Positions 41,738 through 51,154 are shown, counted from the first letter of the stretch. The stretch is 64,000 bases of DNA from an uncultured Duncaniella sp. (GCA_910577335.1 CAJTMJ010000012.1:1-64000), one strand, 5' to 3'. Notes: generated from the sequence alone by a model not told the origin. Translations and numbers: made by a program.

Positions 41738-42349
41738 GTGGGAAAATTTTCAGAATTTCGCCTTCCATTGAAAACTATCTCCGAAGGGACTCAGGAATTT
41801 GAGTATCACCTCGGAAAGCAGTTTTTCGTAAACATGGAGAGTGCCGACATACATGATGCTGACCTTACGGTCAAGCTGACTGTGACACATAAGCATGATA
41901 TCTACAATCTTGCTTTTCATGTGTTCGGTACTGTTACGTTGATATGTGACCGTTGTCTGGATGATTTGATTCAGCCGATAGACGCCACATACGACATCGC
42001 CGTGAAATTCGGCGAAGATTATTCCGAGACCGACGAACTTCTCGTCATTCCCGAAAGTGACAATTACCTCAATGTGTCATATATGATTTATGACACGGCA
42101 TCGCTCGCTATACCGGTAAAGCATGTTCATCCTCTTGGCAAATGCAACCGTGCAATGAGCGCTCTGCTGCGCAAGCATCGCGCCACCAAGAGTGACGATG
42201 AGGATGCCGAACTCGCAGACCAGCTCATGGATGAGATGGAGACCATGGATTCAGCCCCCGACGGCGCTGATGACGCTCCGACCGATCCGCGCTGGGACGA
42301 GCTTAAGAAGCTGTCATCGCAAGGTGATGGCGATAGCCGTGAGGAGTAA
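41738..42349 (+). CDS. DUF177 (YceD-like) protein
   Basis: A 203-residue protein of the DUF177/YceD family, which is linked to 23S rRNA and ribosomal protein L32 in other bacteria. It shows the typical VTLICDRCLDDLIQPID with its Cys pair and the C-terminal HPLGKCN-like region. It uses a GTG start (MGKFSEFRLPLKTI). An acidic C-terminal region (residues about 145-185) is rich in Asp and Glu. rpmF starts 67 nt downstream, the conserved order seen across bacteria. Confidence 0.9.
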   Translation: MGKFSEFRLPLKTISEGTQEFEYHLGKQFFVNMESADIHDADLTVKLTVTHKHDIYNLAFHVFGTVTLICDRCLDDLIQPIDATYDIAVKFGEDYSETDELLVIPESDNYLNVSYMIYDTASLAIPVKHVHPLGKCNRAMSALLRKHRATKSDDEDAELADQLMDEMETMDSAPDGADDAPTDPRWDELKKLSSQGDGDSREE

Positions 42350-42416
42350 GGCTGAATTAAAACAGTGCAGATAATTATTACATTTCTTCAAGATAACAAA
42401 ATAATACAATAAAGTC

Positions 42417-42602
42417 ATGGCACATCCTAAACGAAAACAATCAAAGACTCGTACAGCAAAGCGTCGTACTCACGATAAGGCTGTAGTTCCCACTTTGGCA
42501 CTTTGCCCCAACTGCGGTTCATGGCACCTCTATCACACAGTGTGTGGAGAATGCGGATACTACCGCGGACGCATCGCAATCGAAAAAACAGCAGCAGTCT
42601 AA
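42417..42602 (+). CDS. rpmF: 50S ribosomal protein L32
   Basis: A 61-residue ribosomal protein of the large subunit. The basic N-terminus MAHPKRKQSKTRT is the L32 signature, followed by a zinc-binding type core with cysteines in ALCPNCGSWHLYHTVCGECG (four Cys). It lies between yceD and fabH, as in many bacteria, although the usual plsX is absent here. Confidence 0.98.
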   Translation: MAHPKRKQSKTRTAKRRTHDKAVVPTLALCPNCGSWHLYHTVCGECGYYRGRIAIEKTAAV

Positions 42603-42697
42603 GCGACTGTTGACGAATGAAAATCTCGCGCAGCTCTGACCGGGTCTGCGTGTGATTTTTTATGTGCCCGGTCATTAACAAAAAGTAGTTTTCAGTT

Positions 42698-43681
42698 ATG
42701 CTCAATGCTCGCATTACGGGACTTGCTTCGTATGCTCCCGATGATATCCTCGATAACGAAATGTTATCAAAAATGGTGGACACCAACGATGAGTGGATTA
42801 CCACCCGTGTCGGCATCAAAGAGCGCCGTATACTCCGCGACCCTTCCAAAGGTTCATCATACCTTGGCATCAAGGCTGTGGAGCGTCTGTTGGAATCAAC
42901 AGGTACCAAGCCTGAGGAAGTGGATCTTTTGATTTGCGCAACTTCAAATCCCGACTATCGTTTCCCGTCTACCGGCTCGATCATTGCTCACAACCTTGGA
43001 CTTAACAATGCATACGCATACGATATCCAAGCCGCTTGTGCAGGTTTCCTCGTAGCTCTTGAGGATGGTTCGGCATATATCAAGTCAGGTCTTCGTAAGA
43101 AAGTAGTGGTAGTTGCCGCTGAGAAGATGTCATCAATGACCAACTATACCGACCGTGCCACATGTCCTTTGTTCGGTGATGGCGCAGGCGCTATGTTGCT
43201 TGAACCTACCGAAGAGAATGTGGGTATCATTGACGGTGTGTTCCATATCAACGGTGAAGGTCTTGAACATCTATGGATGCCAGCAGGAGGTTCTGCCCTT
43301 CCTGCCTCACATGAGACAGTTGACGCACAGCAGCACTATGTGATTCAGGACGGTCGCAATGTCTACAAGAACGCTGTAACCGACATGCTCGAATCATCGC
43401 TTGAAGTAATGAACCGCAATAACCTCACCATCGATCAGGTTGACTGGTTCATACCCCATCAGGCAAATCTTCGCATCATCGAAGCTGTAGGCTCACGCCT
43501 CGGTATCGACAATGAGAAAGTGCTTGTCAACATTGAGAAGTATGGCAACACATCAGCTGCCTCTATACCTCTTTGTCTTGACGAATACAAGGATCGCCTT
43601 AAGAAGGGTGACCGTGTGATCCTTACTGCCTTCGGCGCAGGTTTCACTTGGGGTGCTCTCTACATCATCTGGGATCTCTAA
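42698..43681 (+). CDS. fabH: Beta-ketoacyl-ACP synthase III
   Basis: Starts fatty acid synthesis by condensing an acyl-CoA with malonyl-ACP. At 327 residues it has the normal length. The catalytic triad is visible: Cys114 in AACAGFL, His in WFIPHQANLRI and Asn in EKYGNTSAASIP. The start MLNARITGLASYAPD is typical. It is the last gene of the yceD-rpmF-fabH operon, followed by a hairpin terminator. Confidence 0.97.
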   Translation: MLNARITGLASYAPDDILDNEMLSKMVDTNDEWITTRVGIKERRILRDPSKGSSYLGIKAVERLLESTGTKPEEVDLLICATSNPDYRFPSTGSIIAHNLGLNNAYAYDIQAACAGFLVALEDGSAYIKSGLRKKVVVVAAEKMSSMTNYTDRATCPLFGDGAGAMLLEPTEENVGIIDGVFHINGEGLEHLWMPAGGSALPASHETVDAQQHYVIQDGRNVYKNAVTDMLESSLEVMNRNNLTIDQVDWFIPHQANLRIIEAVGSRLGIDNEKVLVNIEKYGNTSAASIPLCLDEYKDRLKKGDRVILTAFGAGFTWGALYIIWDL

Positions 43682-43720
43682 TCTCGGACTGTGACTTTGG
43701 CGAAATCCAATAAATTTTAC

Positions 43721-43760
43721 AAAAATAGCATCTTTTTAGGTGCTATTTTTGTTTTAATTT
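43721..43760 (+). terminator. Intrinsic terminator after fabH
   Basis: The arms AAAAATAGCATCT (43721-43733) and AGGTGCTATTTTT (43738-43750) pair with a single G-T pair and are followed by TGTTTTAATTT. Confidence 0.85.
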
Positions 43761-43774
43761 AAAATCAACTAATT

Positions 43775-43814
43775 GGACTGATTTAATTCTCTTTACGGGA
43801 GGTTAGGTCTGTCC
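43775..43814 (+). promoter_or_regulatory. GGACTGATTTA-family leader hairpin, era
   Basis: A 40-nt hairpin with pairs GGAC/GTCC (ends), ATTTAA/TTAGGT (middle, with G-T pairs) and TCTC/GGGA (top). Base changes against the helicase copy are compensated in the stem. It ends 20 nt before the era ATG. See the finding. Confidence 0.65.
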
Positions 43815-43834
43815 GTTATAAAAAATAATCATCA

Positions 43835-44719
43835 ATGGAACATAAAGCAGGATTTGTCAATATAGTGGGAAACCCTAATGTGGGTAAGTCAACTCTGATG
43901 AATGATCTCGTTGGGGAACGCATAAGTATAATAACTTCAAAAGCCCAGACCACCCGTCACCGCATAATGGGTATCGTCAACACGCCCGATTATCAGATAG
44001 TGTTTTCCGATACTCCCGGTGTGCTCACTCCTAAATATAAATTGCAGGAGAGCATGTTGAGCTTCAGCGAGGGCGCTCTCGTTGACGCCGATGTGCTGAT
44101 ATATGTGACCGATGTGGTCGAAGATCCTTCGAAAAATTCTGACTTCCTTGCCAAAGTGACAAAGGAGAAGATACCTGTGCTGCTTGTTATCAATAAGATA
44201 GATCTTGTGAAGGCGCAGGCTGATCTTGAAGCTCTGACCGACAAATGGCATGGGATACTTCCAAACGCAGAGATATTCCCAATTTCCGCAAAGGAACGTT
44301 TCAATGTTGACAATCTGCTTAACAGAATTGTGGAGCTTCTTCCGGTGTCGGCTCCTTATTTCGGCAAGGATGCCCTGACTGACAAGCCGGCTCGATTCTT
44401 TGTCACTGAGATTATCCGTGAAAAGATATTGCTGCAATATGAGAAGGAGATACCTTACTCAGTTGAGGTGATAGTTGAGAAATTTGAGGAGAAGGAAAAC
44501 TCCATACATATCATGGCTGTGATATATGTCGAACGTGACAGCCAGAAGGGTATAATAATCGGTCATGCCGGAAGCAAAATCAAGAAAGTAGGCATGGAGG
44601 CACGAAAGGATATAGAGAAATTCTTTGGCAAGAGTGTGTTCCTCGAACTTTTCGTGAAGGTAGAGCCTAACTGGCGAAACCGTGAGAACAAGCTCCGTTC
44701 GTTCGGCTATATGGAATAA
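43835..44719 (+). CDS. era: GTPase Era
   Basis: A ribosome-assembly GTPase that binds the 3' end of 16S rRNA. The 294 residues hold G1 GNPNVGKST (12-20), the switch I TRHRIMG, G3 DTPG, G4 NKID and G5 ISAKE, then the C-terminal KH domain with the VERDSQKGIIIGHAGSKIKK signature. The start MEHKAGFVNIVG is typical. It is a single gene between fabH and a cysteine-desulfidase-like gene, with a strong terminator after it. Confidence 0.97.
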   Translation: MEHKAGFVNIVGNPNVGKSTLMNDLVGERISIITSKAQTTRHRIMGIVNTPDYQIVFSDTPGVLTPKYKLQESMLSFSEGALVDADVLIYVTDVVEDPSKNSDFLAKVTKEKIPVLLVINKIDLVKAQADLEALTDKWHGILPNAEIFPISAKERFNVDNLLNRIVELLPVSAPYFGKDALTDKPARFFVTEIIREKILLQYEKEIPYSVEVIVEKFEEKENSIHIMAVIYVERDSQKGIIIGHAGSKIKKVGMEARKDIEKFFGKSVFLELFVKVEPNWRNRENKLRSFGYME

Positions 44720-44776
44720 GACTTAATAAGCTACAGATTATAGGGTTAGTCTAAAGACTCTGATAATTAAGAGCAT

Positions 44777-44820
44777 AAAGCCACCGAAATCGTCTGGATT
44801 TCGGTGGCTTTTTGTTTTTT
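44777..44820 (+). terminator. Intrinsic terminator after era
   Basis: A perfect 15-bp stem, AAAGCCACCGAAATC (44777-44791) with GATTTCGGTGGCTTT (44797-44811), followed by a T-rich run. Confidence 0.92.
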
Positions 44821-44834
44821 TGTGGACGGGATAG

Positions 44835-44866
44835 TTTGCAAGTGATGTTGAAATGGTGTAACTTTG
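44835..44866 (+). promoter_or_regulatory. Promoter of the UPF0597 gene
   Basis: TTTG (44835-44838), 20 nt, then TAACTTTG (44859-44866), a full consensus match, 48 nt before the start codon. Confidence 0.8.
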
Positions 44867-44914
44867 CTGTTGTAAAATTTGTCCTTAAATCGGCTATGGA
44901 AGCCGTCTGTAAAT

Positions 44915-46198
44915 ATGTTGAATAAAGAGAAGAGAGAGAGAATAATCTCACTTATTAAAAGGGAAGTTGTGCCGGCGATAGGTTGTACCGAACCGGTCGC
45001 TGTGGCGTTGTGTGTTGCCAAAGCTACAGAGCTGCTTGGGAGTGTGCCAGCACGTATGGAAGCCCGGTTGAGCAGCAACATACTTAAGAATGCGATGGGT
45101 GTTGGTATTCCCGGCACGGGTATGATAGGTCTGCCGATTGCTATGGCTCTCGGGGCATTGACCGGCAAGTCGGAGGCAGGTCTTGAAGTGCTTTGCAACG
45201 TTACGCCGGAAGCTGTGGAAAAAGGTAAGGCTTATATAAATGAAGGACGTATAAGCATAGCTCTCGACCCCGATGCACCCTCAAAGCTTCATATAGATGT
45301 GACGGCATATAACGATGAAGGGGAGAAGGCACGTTCCGTTATCTCATGTGAGCATACCCATTTCGTGTTGCTTCAGAAGGGTGACCAAGTGCTTCACTCC
45401 GAGGAGATAAATGGGGATGCCGCAGAGGCTTCGGACGACATAGCTCTTGATATGGCTATGATTTATGAATTTGCCACCGAGACTCCTCTTGAAGATATAT
45501 CCTTTATATTAGAGGCTAAAAAGCTTAATATGGCAGCCTCACAGACGGCACTTTCAGGCGACTACGGTCACTCGCTCGGTGCTACCATACGACAATACGG
45601 ACTGAAATACTATGGCGACACACCCGTGGAGCACATGATTTCATATACGTCAGCAGCATGTGACGCACGTATGGGTGGCGCTCCTATAGCTGTGATGTCA
45701 AATTCGGGCAGCGGTAATCAGGGTATCACCGCCACAATGCCTGTGGTAAGCTTTGCGGAGGATATGAACGCAACTGAAGAGCAGACCATACGAGCTTTGA
45801 TACTGAGCCATCTCACCAGCATATATATAAAGCAGAGCCTTGGCAGACTGTCGGCTCTCTGCGGATGTGTTGTAGCGTCTACCGGAGCGTCCGGGGCGAT
45901 AGTCTATCTGATGGGTGGCGGCTACAATGAGGTATGCGCCTCAATCAAGAATATGATAGCCAATCTTACAGGCATGATATGTGACGGAGCGAAACCGTCG
46001 TGCGCATTGAAGATTTCGTCGGGCGTCACCACTGCGATGATGTCAGCTATGCTCGCCATGAATGGTAAATGTGTCACCTCGGCTGAAGGTATAGTTAGCG
46101 AGGATGTGGATGTCACCATTCATAACCTCACATCAATAGGTCGTGAAGCTATGACAGAGACTGACCGTCTCGTGCTCCAGATTATGACCTCAAAATAG
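44915..46198 (+). CDS. L-cysteine desulfidase/L-serine dehydratase-like (UPF0597)
   Basis: A 427-residue protein of the UPF0597/CyuA-type family, iron-sulfur enzymes that remove sulfide from cysteine or ammonia from serine. The cluster ligand cysteines are in VPAIGCTEP (residues about 20-28) and CDGAKPSCALK (C-terminal third). Conserved blocks include SSNILKNAMGVGIPGTGM, MSNSGSGNQGI and the GASGAIVYLMGGG turn. The ATG at 44915 gives MLNKEKRERI, the usual family start; the frame is open from 44879. It is a single gene. Which amino acid it uses in this organism cannot be decided from sequence. Confidence 0.88.
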   Translation: MLNKEKRERIISLIKREVVPAIGCTEPVAVALCVAKATELLGSVPARMEARLSSNILKNAMGVGIPGTGMIGLPIAMALGALTGKSEAGLEVLCNVTPEAVEKGKAYINEGRISIALDPDAPSKLHIDVTAYNDEGEKARSVISCEHTHFVLLQKGDQVLHSEEINGDAAEASDDIALDMAMIYEFATETPLEDISFILEAKKLNMAASQTALSGDYGHSLGATIRQYGLKYYGDTPVEHMISYTSAACDARMGGAPIAVMSNSGSGNQGITATMPVVSFAEDMNATEEQTIRALILSHLTSIYIKQSLGRLSALCGCVVASTGASGAIVYLMGGGYNEVCASIKNMIANLTGMICDGAKPSCALKISSGVTTAMMSAMLAMNGKCVTSAEGIVSEDVDVTIHNLTSIGREAMTETDRLVLQIMTSK

Positions 46199-46227
46199 AA
46201 TATTCGATTTGTTTATTTAGAAGTTAA

Positions 46228-46265
46228 GGCGCACCGCAGTGATGCAGTGCGCCAAATTTTTTATT
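46228..46265. terminator. Bidirectional terminator between the convergent UPF0597 and porin genes
   Basis: The arms GGCGCACCGCA (46228-46238) and TGCAGTGCGCC (46243-46253), with one mismatch, are followed on the plus strand by AAATTTTTTATT. It sits 30 nt after one stop and close to the end of the opposing porin gene. Confidence 0.85.
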
Positions 46266-46280
46266 AAAGTCAACGTTTTG

Positions 46281-47450
46281 TCAGAAGATAATCTGGAGAC
46301 GGGCTTCAAGTATGTTTACATGACGCTTGGGGAGCAGATTTTCCACTTTGCGGTCACGCACGGTGGTGTAAGAATAGCGGAGACGAGCTATCATCCATGA
46401 ATTCACATAGTAGTTGAATGTGCAGTTGGCATCTTGGCTTATACCGCCCCATACAGCAGCCGATGAATCGGAGCCTTTAGTGTAGTTATATCCCAGAACC
46501 ATCTCCAATGACCCTGCCGCAGGTGTTGCCACACCTGCATCGGTATGGGTATATGTGTATTGTGACCCGATAAGCAGGGCACGGAACATTCCGTATGCGC
46601 CATGTGCTTTGAAATTCTTGAATCCGTCTTTTCGTATCACGTTCATATAGTAATATTGCGCTTCAAATGCCATATTCCCCTTTATGAGCAGAAATTCGGG
46701 TGAGAGTTTGAATGAGCCTTTGGCATGATCGATGGTAGCGGAGAGGTCGGTCACCTTTGACACACGGCTGGGGAAGTTGGCTGAGTAGTTGAAGCCGTTG
46801 TGCTCCTCATTGTCGGGTGAAGAGTAGTTGAACGAGCATCCTAACTGCAATACGTCGCCGTCAATATGCTTTGGACGGTAAAGAAGTCGTGTCTGTACTC
46901 CCCATGACTGTTTACCCATCTCAGTGGCGTTTTTCTTCATGGCGTTCGCCTCGGTAAACACAGAAGTGCCGGCGAAATATTGCCCTTTGTCATATACCCA
47001 CATGAGGGCGAGCAGACGCGGATTGGCATAGAAAAACTCATTGGAGGTAGGTTCTTCGTATGAAGGCTTCATTGAAGAGCTGGTCTCGGAGTTAAGTCCC
47101 CATTGAGGAACGAAATAGCCGCCACGTATGAAATTATTTTCGTTGATGTCGTATTCTATATATGTGTCCTTGAGTCCGACTTTGCCATATCCGAAACCTA
47201 CATCTATCTTGGCTTTCCACTTGCCGTAACTTGCTTTTGCTCCAAGGCGGAGGTCCGGAATAGCCACTCCATCCACGAATTTTGTATCTTCGTCATTTTC
47301 AATTTTGCTGTTGCCGCCCATATACACGGCACCGTCCATTAGGATTCGCCCGGTGGGTTTTATGCTGAATTTCGGTGTGCTAACATCGTCAGCTAATGCG
47401 GAAAAGGCACATAGTGAGGCTACCGCACATACTATCATCAAAGTTTTCAT
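46281..47450 (-). CDS. Outer-membrane porin (OprP-like)
   Basis: A 389-residue outer-membrane beta-barrel of the porin O/P type, which in other bacteria takes up phosphate. It has a signal peptide (MIVCAVASLCAFSALAD), many alternating aromatic strands (YIEYDINENNFIRGGYFVPQWG, YYMNVIRKDGF) and a terminal Phe (LEARLQIIF) used for assembly. The specificity for phosphate is inferred from the family and from the acid phosphatase gene just upstream (98 nt), likely in one operon. It is convergent with the UPF0597 gene. Confidence 0.85.
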   Translation of the reverse strand: MKTLMIVCAVASLCAFSALADDVSTPKFSIKPTGRILMDGAVYMGGNSKIENDEDTKFVDGVAIPDLRLGAKASYGKWKAKIDVGFGYGKVGLKDTYIEYDINENNFIRGGYFVPQWGLNSETSSSMKPSYEEPTSNEFFYANPRLLALMWVYDKGQYFAGTSVFTEANAMKKNATEMGKQSWGVQTRLLYRPKHIDGDVLQLGCSFNYSSPDNEEHNGFNYSANFPSRVSKVTDLSATIDHAKGSFKLSPEFLLIKGNMAFEAQYYYMNVIRKDGFKNFKAHGAYGMFRALLIGSQYTYTHTDAGVATPAAGSLEMVLGYNYTKGSDSSAAVWGGISQDANCTFNYYVNSWMIARLRYSYTTVRDRKVENLLPKRHVNILEARLQIIF

Positions 47451-47548
47451 TGCGGAATAGTTTTAGTAGATTGTAAGTATGATAAAGAGAAGGTGGAGGA
47501 GAGAGGATGTGTTCTTATATTAGGAAGATATATGTGTATTTGGGGATG

Positions 47549-48379
47549 CTATAGATCGGATGTAGTGGGAGTCGGTACGGGTGTGCCTTTAGCCACTTTG
47601 CCTGACTTTTTCAGTTTCTTGAATTCGGTTTTAGCCTTTTCAAGCTGCTGTTGGAAAGCGGGGTCGGCATGTAGGCGAGCCACGGTGACAGCACCGGTGA
47701 TGCGTCCTGCGTCAACATCGCTTTGGAAATGATAACCGCAGATGACACGGCTTTCGCCCATCTCGTATCCGCGTTTTAGGATCTCATTCTGGCGTTCAGG
47801 GTTGATTTCAGCGAGTACAAGTGCAGTAGCCCAGCCGATGGATGTATGACCTGAAGGATATGAGCCGTTGGTGGAGAGTTCTTCTTGCTGTTCGGGGTTG
47901 CAGGTGTCTTCCTCGTAGAATGCGAACGGACGCTGACGGTTGTAGAAGTTCTTAGCCTCACGTGTGCCGAGGTCGCCGGCATCCTCACGCATACCTATGA
48001 TTAATTTTAGAATTTCGGGTGTCTGGTCCTCGCTGATTTCAATGCCGAACGCTTCCGAGAATGCTTCGGGAACACCGTTGCCTGACACGCGGGCATCGGT
48101 CACAGCCTGATCGCCACGGGGAGTGTTGCGCATGGTCTTGCCCCAATTATAGCGGGCTTGGTCGTTGAGGAATGTGATTGAAGCTCCATCCGGTGGAGGA
48201 GGGAGGAGCAGATAGCTGTTAGGGACATCACCTTCCTGAAGGAAGAACAGTTCGGGATTGGTGCGATGGTCCTTGATTTTCTTTTCGGTAGAAGCTTCCT
48301 GTGCGAATGCAAGGGATACACAGCTTACGAAAAATGCGCATACGACACTGCGAAATAGTGAAACGTGTAGAGCTTTCAT
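47549..48379 (-). CDS. Class A acid phosphatase (PhoN-like)
   Basis: A 276-residue exported phosphatase that frees phosphate from organic esters in the periplasm. It has a signal peptide (SVVCAFFVSCVSLAFAQ) and the complete class A/PAP2 signature: K143-x6-RP151, PSGH (175-178) and SR-x5-H-x3-D (210-221). It is followed by the OprP-like porin gene. Together they fit phosphate scavenging: the porin admits phosphate and the phosphatase releases it from esters. Confidence 0.92.
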   Translation of the reverse strand: MKALHVSLFRSVVCAFFVSCVSLAFAQEASTEKKIKDHRTNPELFFLQEGDVPNSYLLLPPPPDGASITFLNDQARYNWGKTMRNTPRGDQAVTDARVSGNGVPEAFSEAFGIEISEDQTPEILKLIIGMREDAGDLGTREAKNFYNRQRPFAFYEEDTCNPEQQEELSTNGSYPSGHTSIGWATALVLAEINPERQNEILKRGYEMGESRVICGYHFQSDVDAGRITGAVTVARLHADPAFQQQLEKAKTEFKKLKKSGKVAKGTPVPTPTTSDL

Positions 48380-48530
48380 GTCTTGTTGAAATTAAGAATG
48401 GGTTATTGTGATTTTGTTAGATTTGCTGCGTATGTCGGTCGATGAATGGCTGAATTACGTAGCTGTATCTAAATAACGACAAAACTTTAGGTTAGGTTTA
48501 TACATTTTTTTATGTTCTTTAGCATACAAA

Positions 48531-48567
48531 AACGGTCTCCGAACCGATTAGGGGTTCAGAGACCGTT
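48531..48567 (-). terminator. Intrinsic terminator of the glycogen operon
   Basis: The 15-nt arms AACGGTCTCCGAACC (48531-48545) and GGTTCAGAGACCGTT (48553-48567), with one mismatch, are followed on the minus strand by TTTTTG. It lies 29 nt after the phosphorylase stop. Confidence 0.9.
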
Positions 48568-48595
48568 ATTATAATTGGTTATCTACCTGCGCGTA

Positions 48596-51154
48596 TTAGA
48601 TCCAACGTACGAACGCAAAGTCCTGACGGTGGGGGAGAAGCGGGTTGGTAGGATAGAGACGGTAGCTGTAGCGGTATACACCCGGGTCACGAAGCTTGTT
48701 CTGAAGCTGGAAGGTGATGATGTTGCCTTCCTTAGACACAAGCTTGAAGGGGATAGAACCTACACGTTTCTCTTCGTTGTCCTGGAACTTGTCAATCACG
48801 AGTTCGAGAGCGAGGTCGTCGGCGAGACCGTTAGCGTCGATCTTCACGGTAGTGGTATATGACTGACCGGTGTGGCAGTTCTGGTGGAGATCTTCGTTAG
48901 TGGTACATTCAAGGACTTTAATGCCGTCCCAGTTAGCTGCAACCTTTTCCTTCCAAGCTGCGATTTCCTTAGCCACCTTGTAGCTGTCGGCAGAAAGCTT
49001 GTCGAAACGCTTAGCTTCGGGCTCGTAGAAGCGAGAGATGTAATCCTCGATCATGCGCTGCATAGTGTACTGCGGAGCGATGTGGCCGATAGAACGCTTG
49101 ATGTACTGAATCCACTCGGGAGAGTATCCCTTAGAGTTCTTGGCGAAGTAGAGAGGTATGATCTCGTTTTCGAGCATAGAGTAGATGGTAGCGGCATCAA
49201 GTTTGTCCTGCTGACCCTGATCGGTGTAGGTACGCTTGTCGGTGAGTGCCCAACCAGCCTTTTCGTCGAGACGGTAACCTTCGTACCACCATCCGTCGAG
49301 CACTGAGAAGTTAAGCACACCGTTCATCTCTGCCTTTTCACCGGAAGTACCGGATGCTTCAAGAGGACGAGTCGGGGTGTTCAACCAGATATCAACACCG
49401 GTAACAAGACGCTTAGCCACAATCATATTGTAGTCCTCAAGGAAGATAATCTTGCCTTGGAACTGAGGCATACGTGAAATTTCGGTGATACGCTTGATAA
49501 GACCCTGACCTGCGCCATCGGCGGGGTGTGCCTTTCCTGAGAATACGAACTGTACGGGGAACTGCTCGTTGTTAACGATGCGGGCAAGACGATCGAGGTC
49601 AGTGAAGAGAAGGTGAGCGCGTTTGTAAGTTGCGAAACGACGGGCAAAACCAATGATAAGCGCATTGGGGTTGATCTTTTCAAGGATTTTGATCACTGCT
49701 GAGGGGTCACCCTGATTAGCGAGCCATTTAGCCTTGAAGTCACGTTTTACAAAGTTGACAAACTTGTTCTTGAGGGCGACTCTCATTGCCCAGATGTCGT
49801 CATCCTTCACCTTGAATATGCCGTCCCAAGCTTTGGGGTCGCTCTGATGGTCAAATACCTGCTGTCCGAGGTGCTGAGTGTAGAAAGCTTTCCATTCGCT
49901 TGCAGCCCATGTGGGCATGTGGACGCCGTTGGTCACGTAACCTACGTGGCTTTCTTCCCAAGTGTAGCCTTTCCAAAGACCGGCGAACATCTTCTTTGAC
50001 ACTTCGCCGTGGAGCCAGCTCACACCGTTTGCTTCCTGACAAGTGTTGAGGGCGAACACGCTCATAGAGAAACGATCCTGACTGTCGGGGTTCTCACGGC
50101 CCATGTTCATAAGATCCTGCCAAGAGATGCCGAGACGACCGGGGAATTCATTGAGGTACTTGTGAGCAAGACCCTCGTCGAAATAGTCGTGACCTGCGGG
50201 CACGGGGGTATGTACAGTATAGAGAGCTGAAGAGCGTACAAGCTCAAGAGCGGTATTGAAATCAAGACCCTTCTCTACATAGTCAACGAGACGCTGGAGG
50301 TTGAGAAGTGCGGCATGACCTTCGTTTGCGTGATAGAGGGTGTTGTGGATGCCGAGTTTCTTAAGGGCGAGCACACCACCGATACCGAGAAGGTATTCCT
50401 GCTTGATACGGTTTTCCCAGTCACCGCCGTAGAGCTGGTGAGTGATTGAACGGTCAAATTCGCTGTTCATGTCGAAGTCGGTGTCGAGAAGATAGAGCTT
50501 CATACGACCCACGTTCACTCTCCAGATGTGGCTGTAGATGATACGTCGGGGGTAGGGTACTTCGAGGATTACGGGGTGACCGTTTTCGTCAGTAACCTGC
50601 TCGATGGGGAGCTGGTTGAAGTTCTGCGGCTCGTAGTTTGCGATCTGCTGTCCGTCAACACTCAAAGTTTGAGTGAAGTAACCGTAACGGTAGAGGAAGC
50701 CGATAGCAGTCATATCTACGCAGCTGTCAGATGCTTCTTTGATATAGTCGCCGGCGAGGACACCGAGACCGCCTGAATAAATCTTAAGACAGTTGCAAAG
50801 ACCATACTCCATAGAGAAGTATGACACGGAAGGGATATCCTTACGCATGGGCTTTGACATGTAGTCTTGGAACATGTCATAGACATGCTTGATGCGGTTC
50901 ATCATTTCGGCGTCAGCCATGATTTCTTCAAGACGCTCGGAGGGGAGCTGCTGGAGGAGCATCACTGGGTTTTCACCGGTAGCACGCCAAAGGTCGGGAT
51001 CAAGATCACGGAAAAGGTTTTTACCTTCGCTGTTCCACACCCACCAGAGGTTGCGTGACAGCGTTTCAAGTGGTTTCAATGCTTCGGGGAGGAGCGCCTT
51101 CACTGTGATGTCGCGCCAAACGGGAGCATTTGATTTACTTACAGGTAGTTTCAT
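48596..51154 (-). CDS. Alpha-glucan (glycogen) phosphorylase
   Basis: An 852-residue GT35 enzyme, of the alternative alpha-glucan phosphorylase subtype, that releases glucose-1-phosphate from glycogen using pyridoxal phosphate. Visible are the start WRDITVKALLPEALKPLETL, YFSMEYGL, GGLGVLAGDYIKEASD, the catalytic-site GYVTNGVHMPTWA, FARRFATYKRAHLL, DYNMIVAKRLVTGVDIWLNTPTRPLEASGTSG-type PLP segment and NGVLNFSVLDGWW. It is the second gene of a two-gene glycogen unit, 53 nt after the synthase gene, so one unit builds and breaks down the same store. Confidence 0.94.
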   Translation of the reverse strand: MKLPVSKSNAPVWRDITVKALLPEALKPLETLSRNLWWVWNSEGKNLFRDLDPDLWRATGENPVMLLQQLPSERLEEIMADAEMMNRIKHVYDMFQDYMSKPMRKDIPSVSYFSMEYGLCNCLKIYSGGLGVLAGDYIKEASDSCVDMTAIGFLYRYGYFTQTLSVDGQQIANYEPQNFNQLPIEQVTDENGHPVILEVPYPRRIIYSHIWRVNVGRMKLYLLDTDFDMNSEFDRSITHQLYGGDWENRIKQEYLLGIGGVLALKKLGIHNTLYHANEGHAALLNLQRLVDYVEKGLDFNTALELVRSSALYTVHTPVPAGHDYFDEGLAHKYLNEFPGRLGISWQDLMNMGRENPDSQDRFSMSVFALNTCQEANGVSWLHGEVSKKMFAGLWKGYTWEESHVGYVTNGVHMPTWAASEWKAFYTQHLGQQVFDHQSDPKAWDGIFKVKDDDIWAMRVALKNKFVNFVKRDFKAKWLANQGDPSAVIKILEKINPNALIIGFARRFATYKRAHLLFTDLDRLARIVNNEQFPVQFVFSGKAHPADGAGQGLIKRITEISRMPQFQGKIIFLEDYNMIVAKRLVTGVDIWLNTPTRPLEASGTSGEKAEMNGVLNFSVLDGWWYEGYRLDEKAGWALTDKRTYTDQGQQDKLDAATIYSMLENEIIPLYFAKNSKGYSPEWIQYIKRSIGHIAPQYTMQRMIEDYISRFYEPEAKRFDKLSADSYKVAKEIAAWKEKVAANWDGIKVLECTTNEDLHQNCHTGQSYTTTVKIDANGLADDLALELVIDKFQDNEEKRVGSIPFKLVSKEGNIITFQLQNKLRDPGVYRYSYRLYPTNPLLPHRQDFAFVRWI

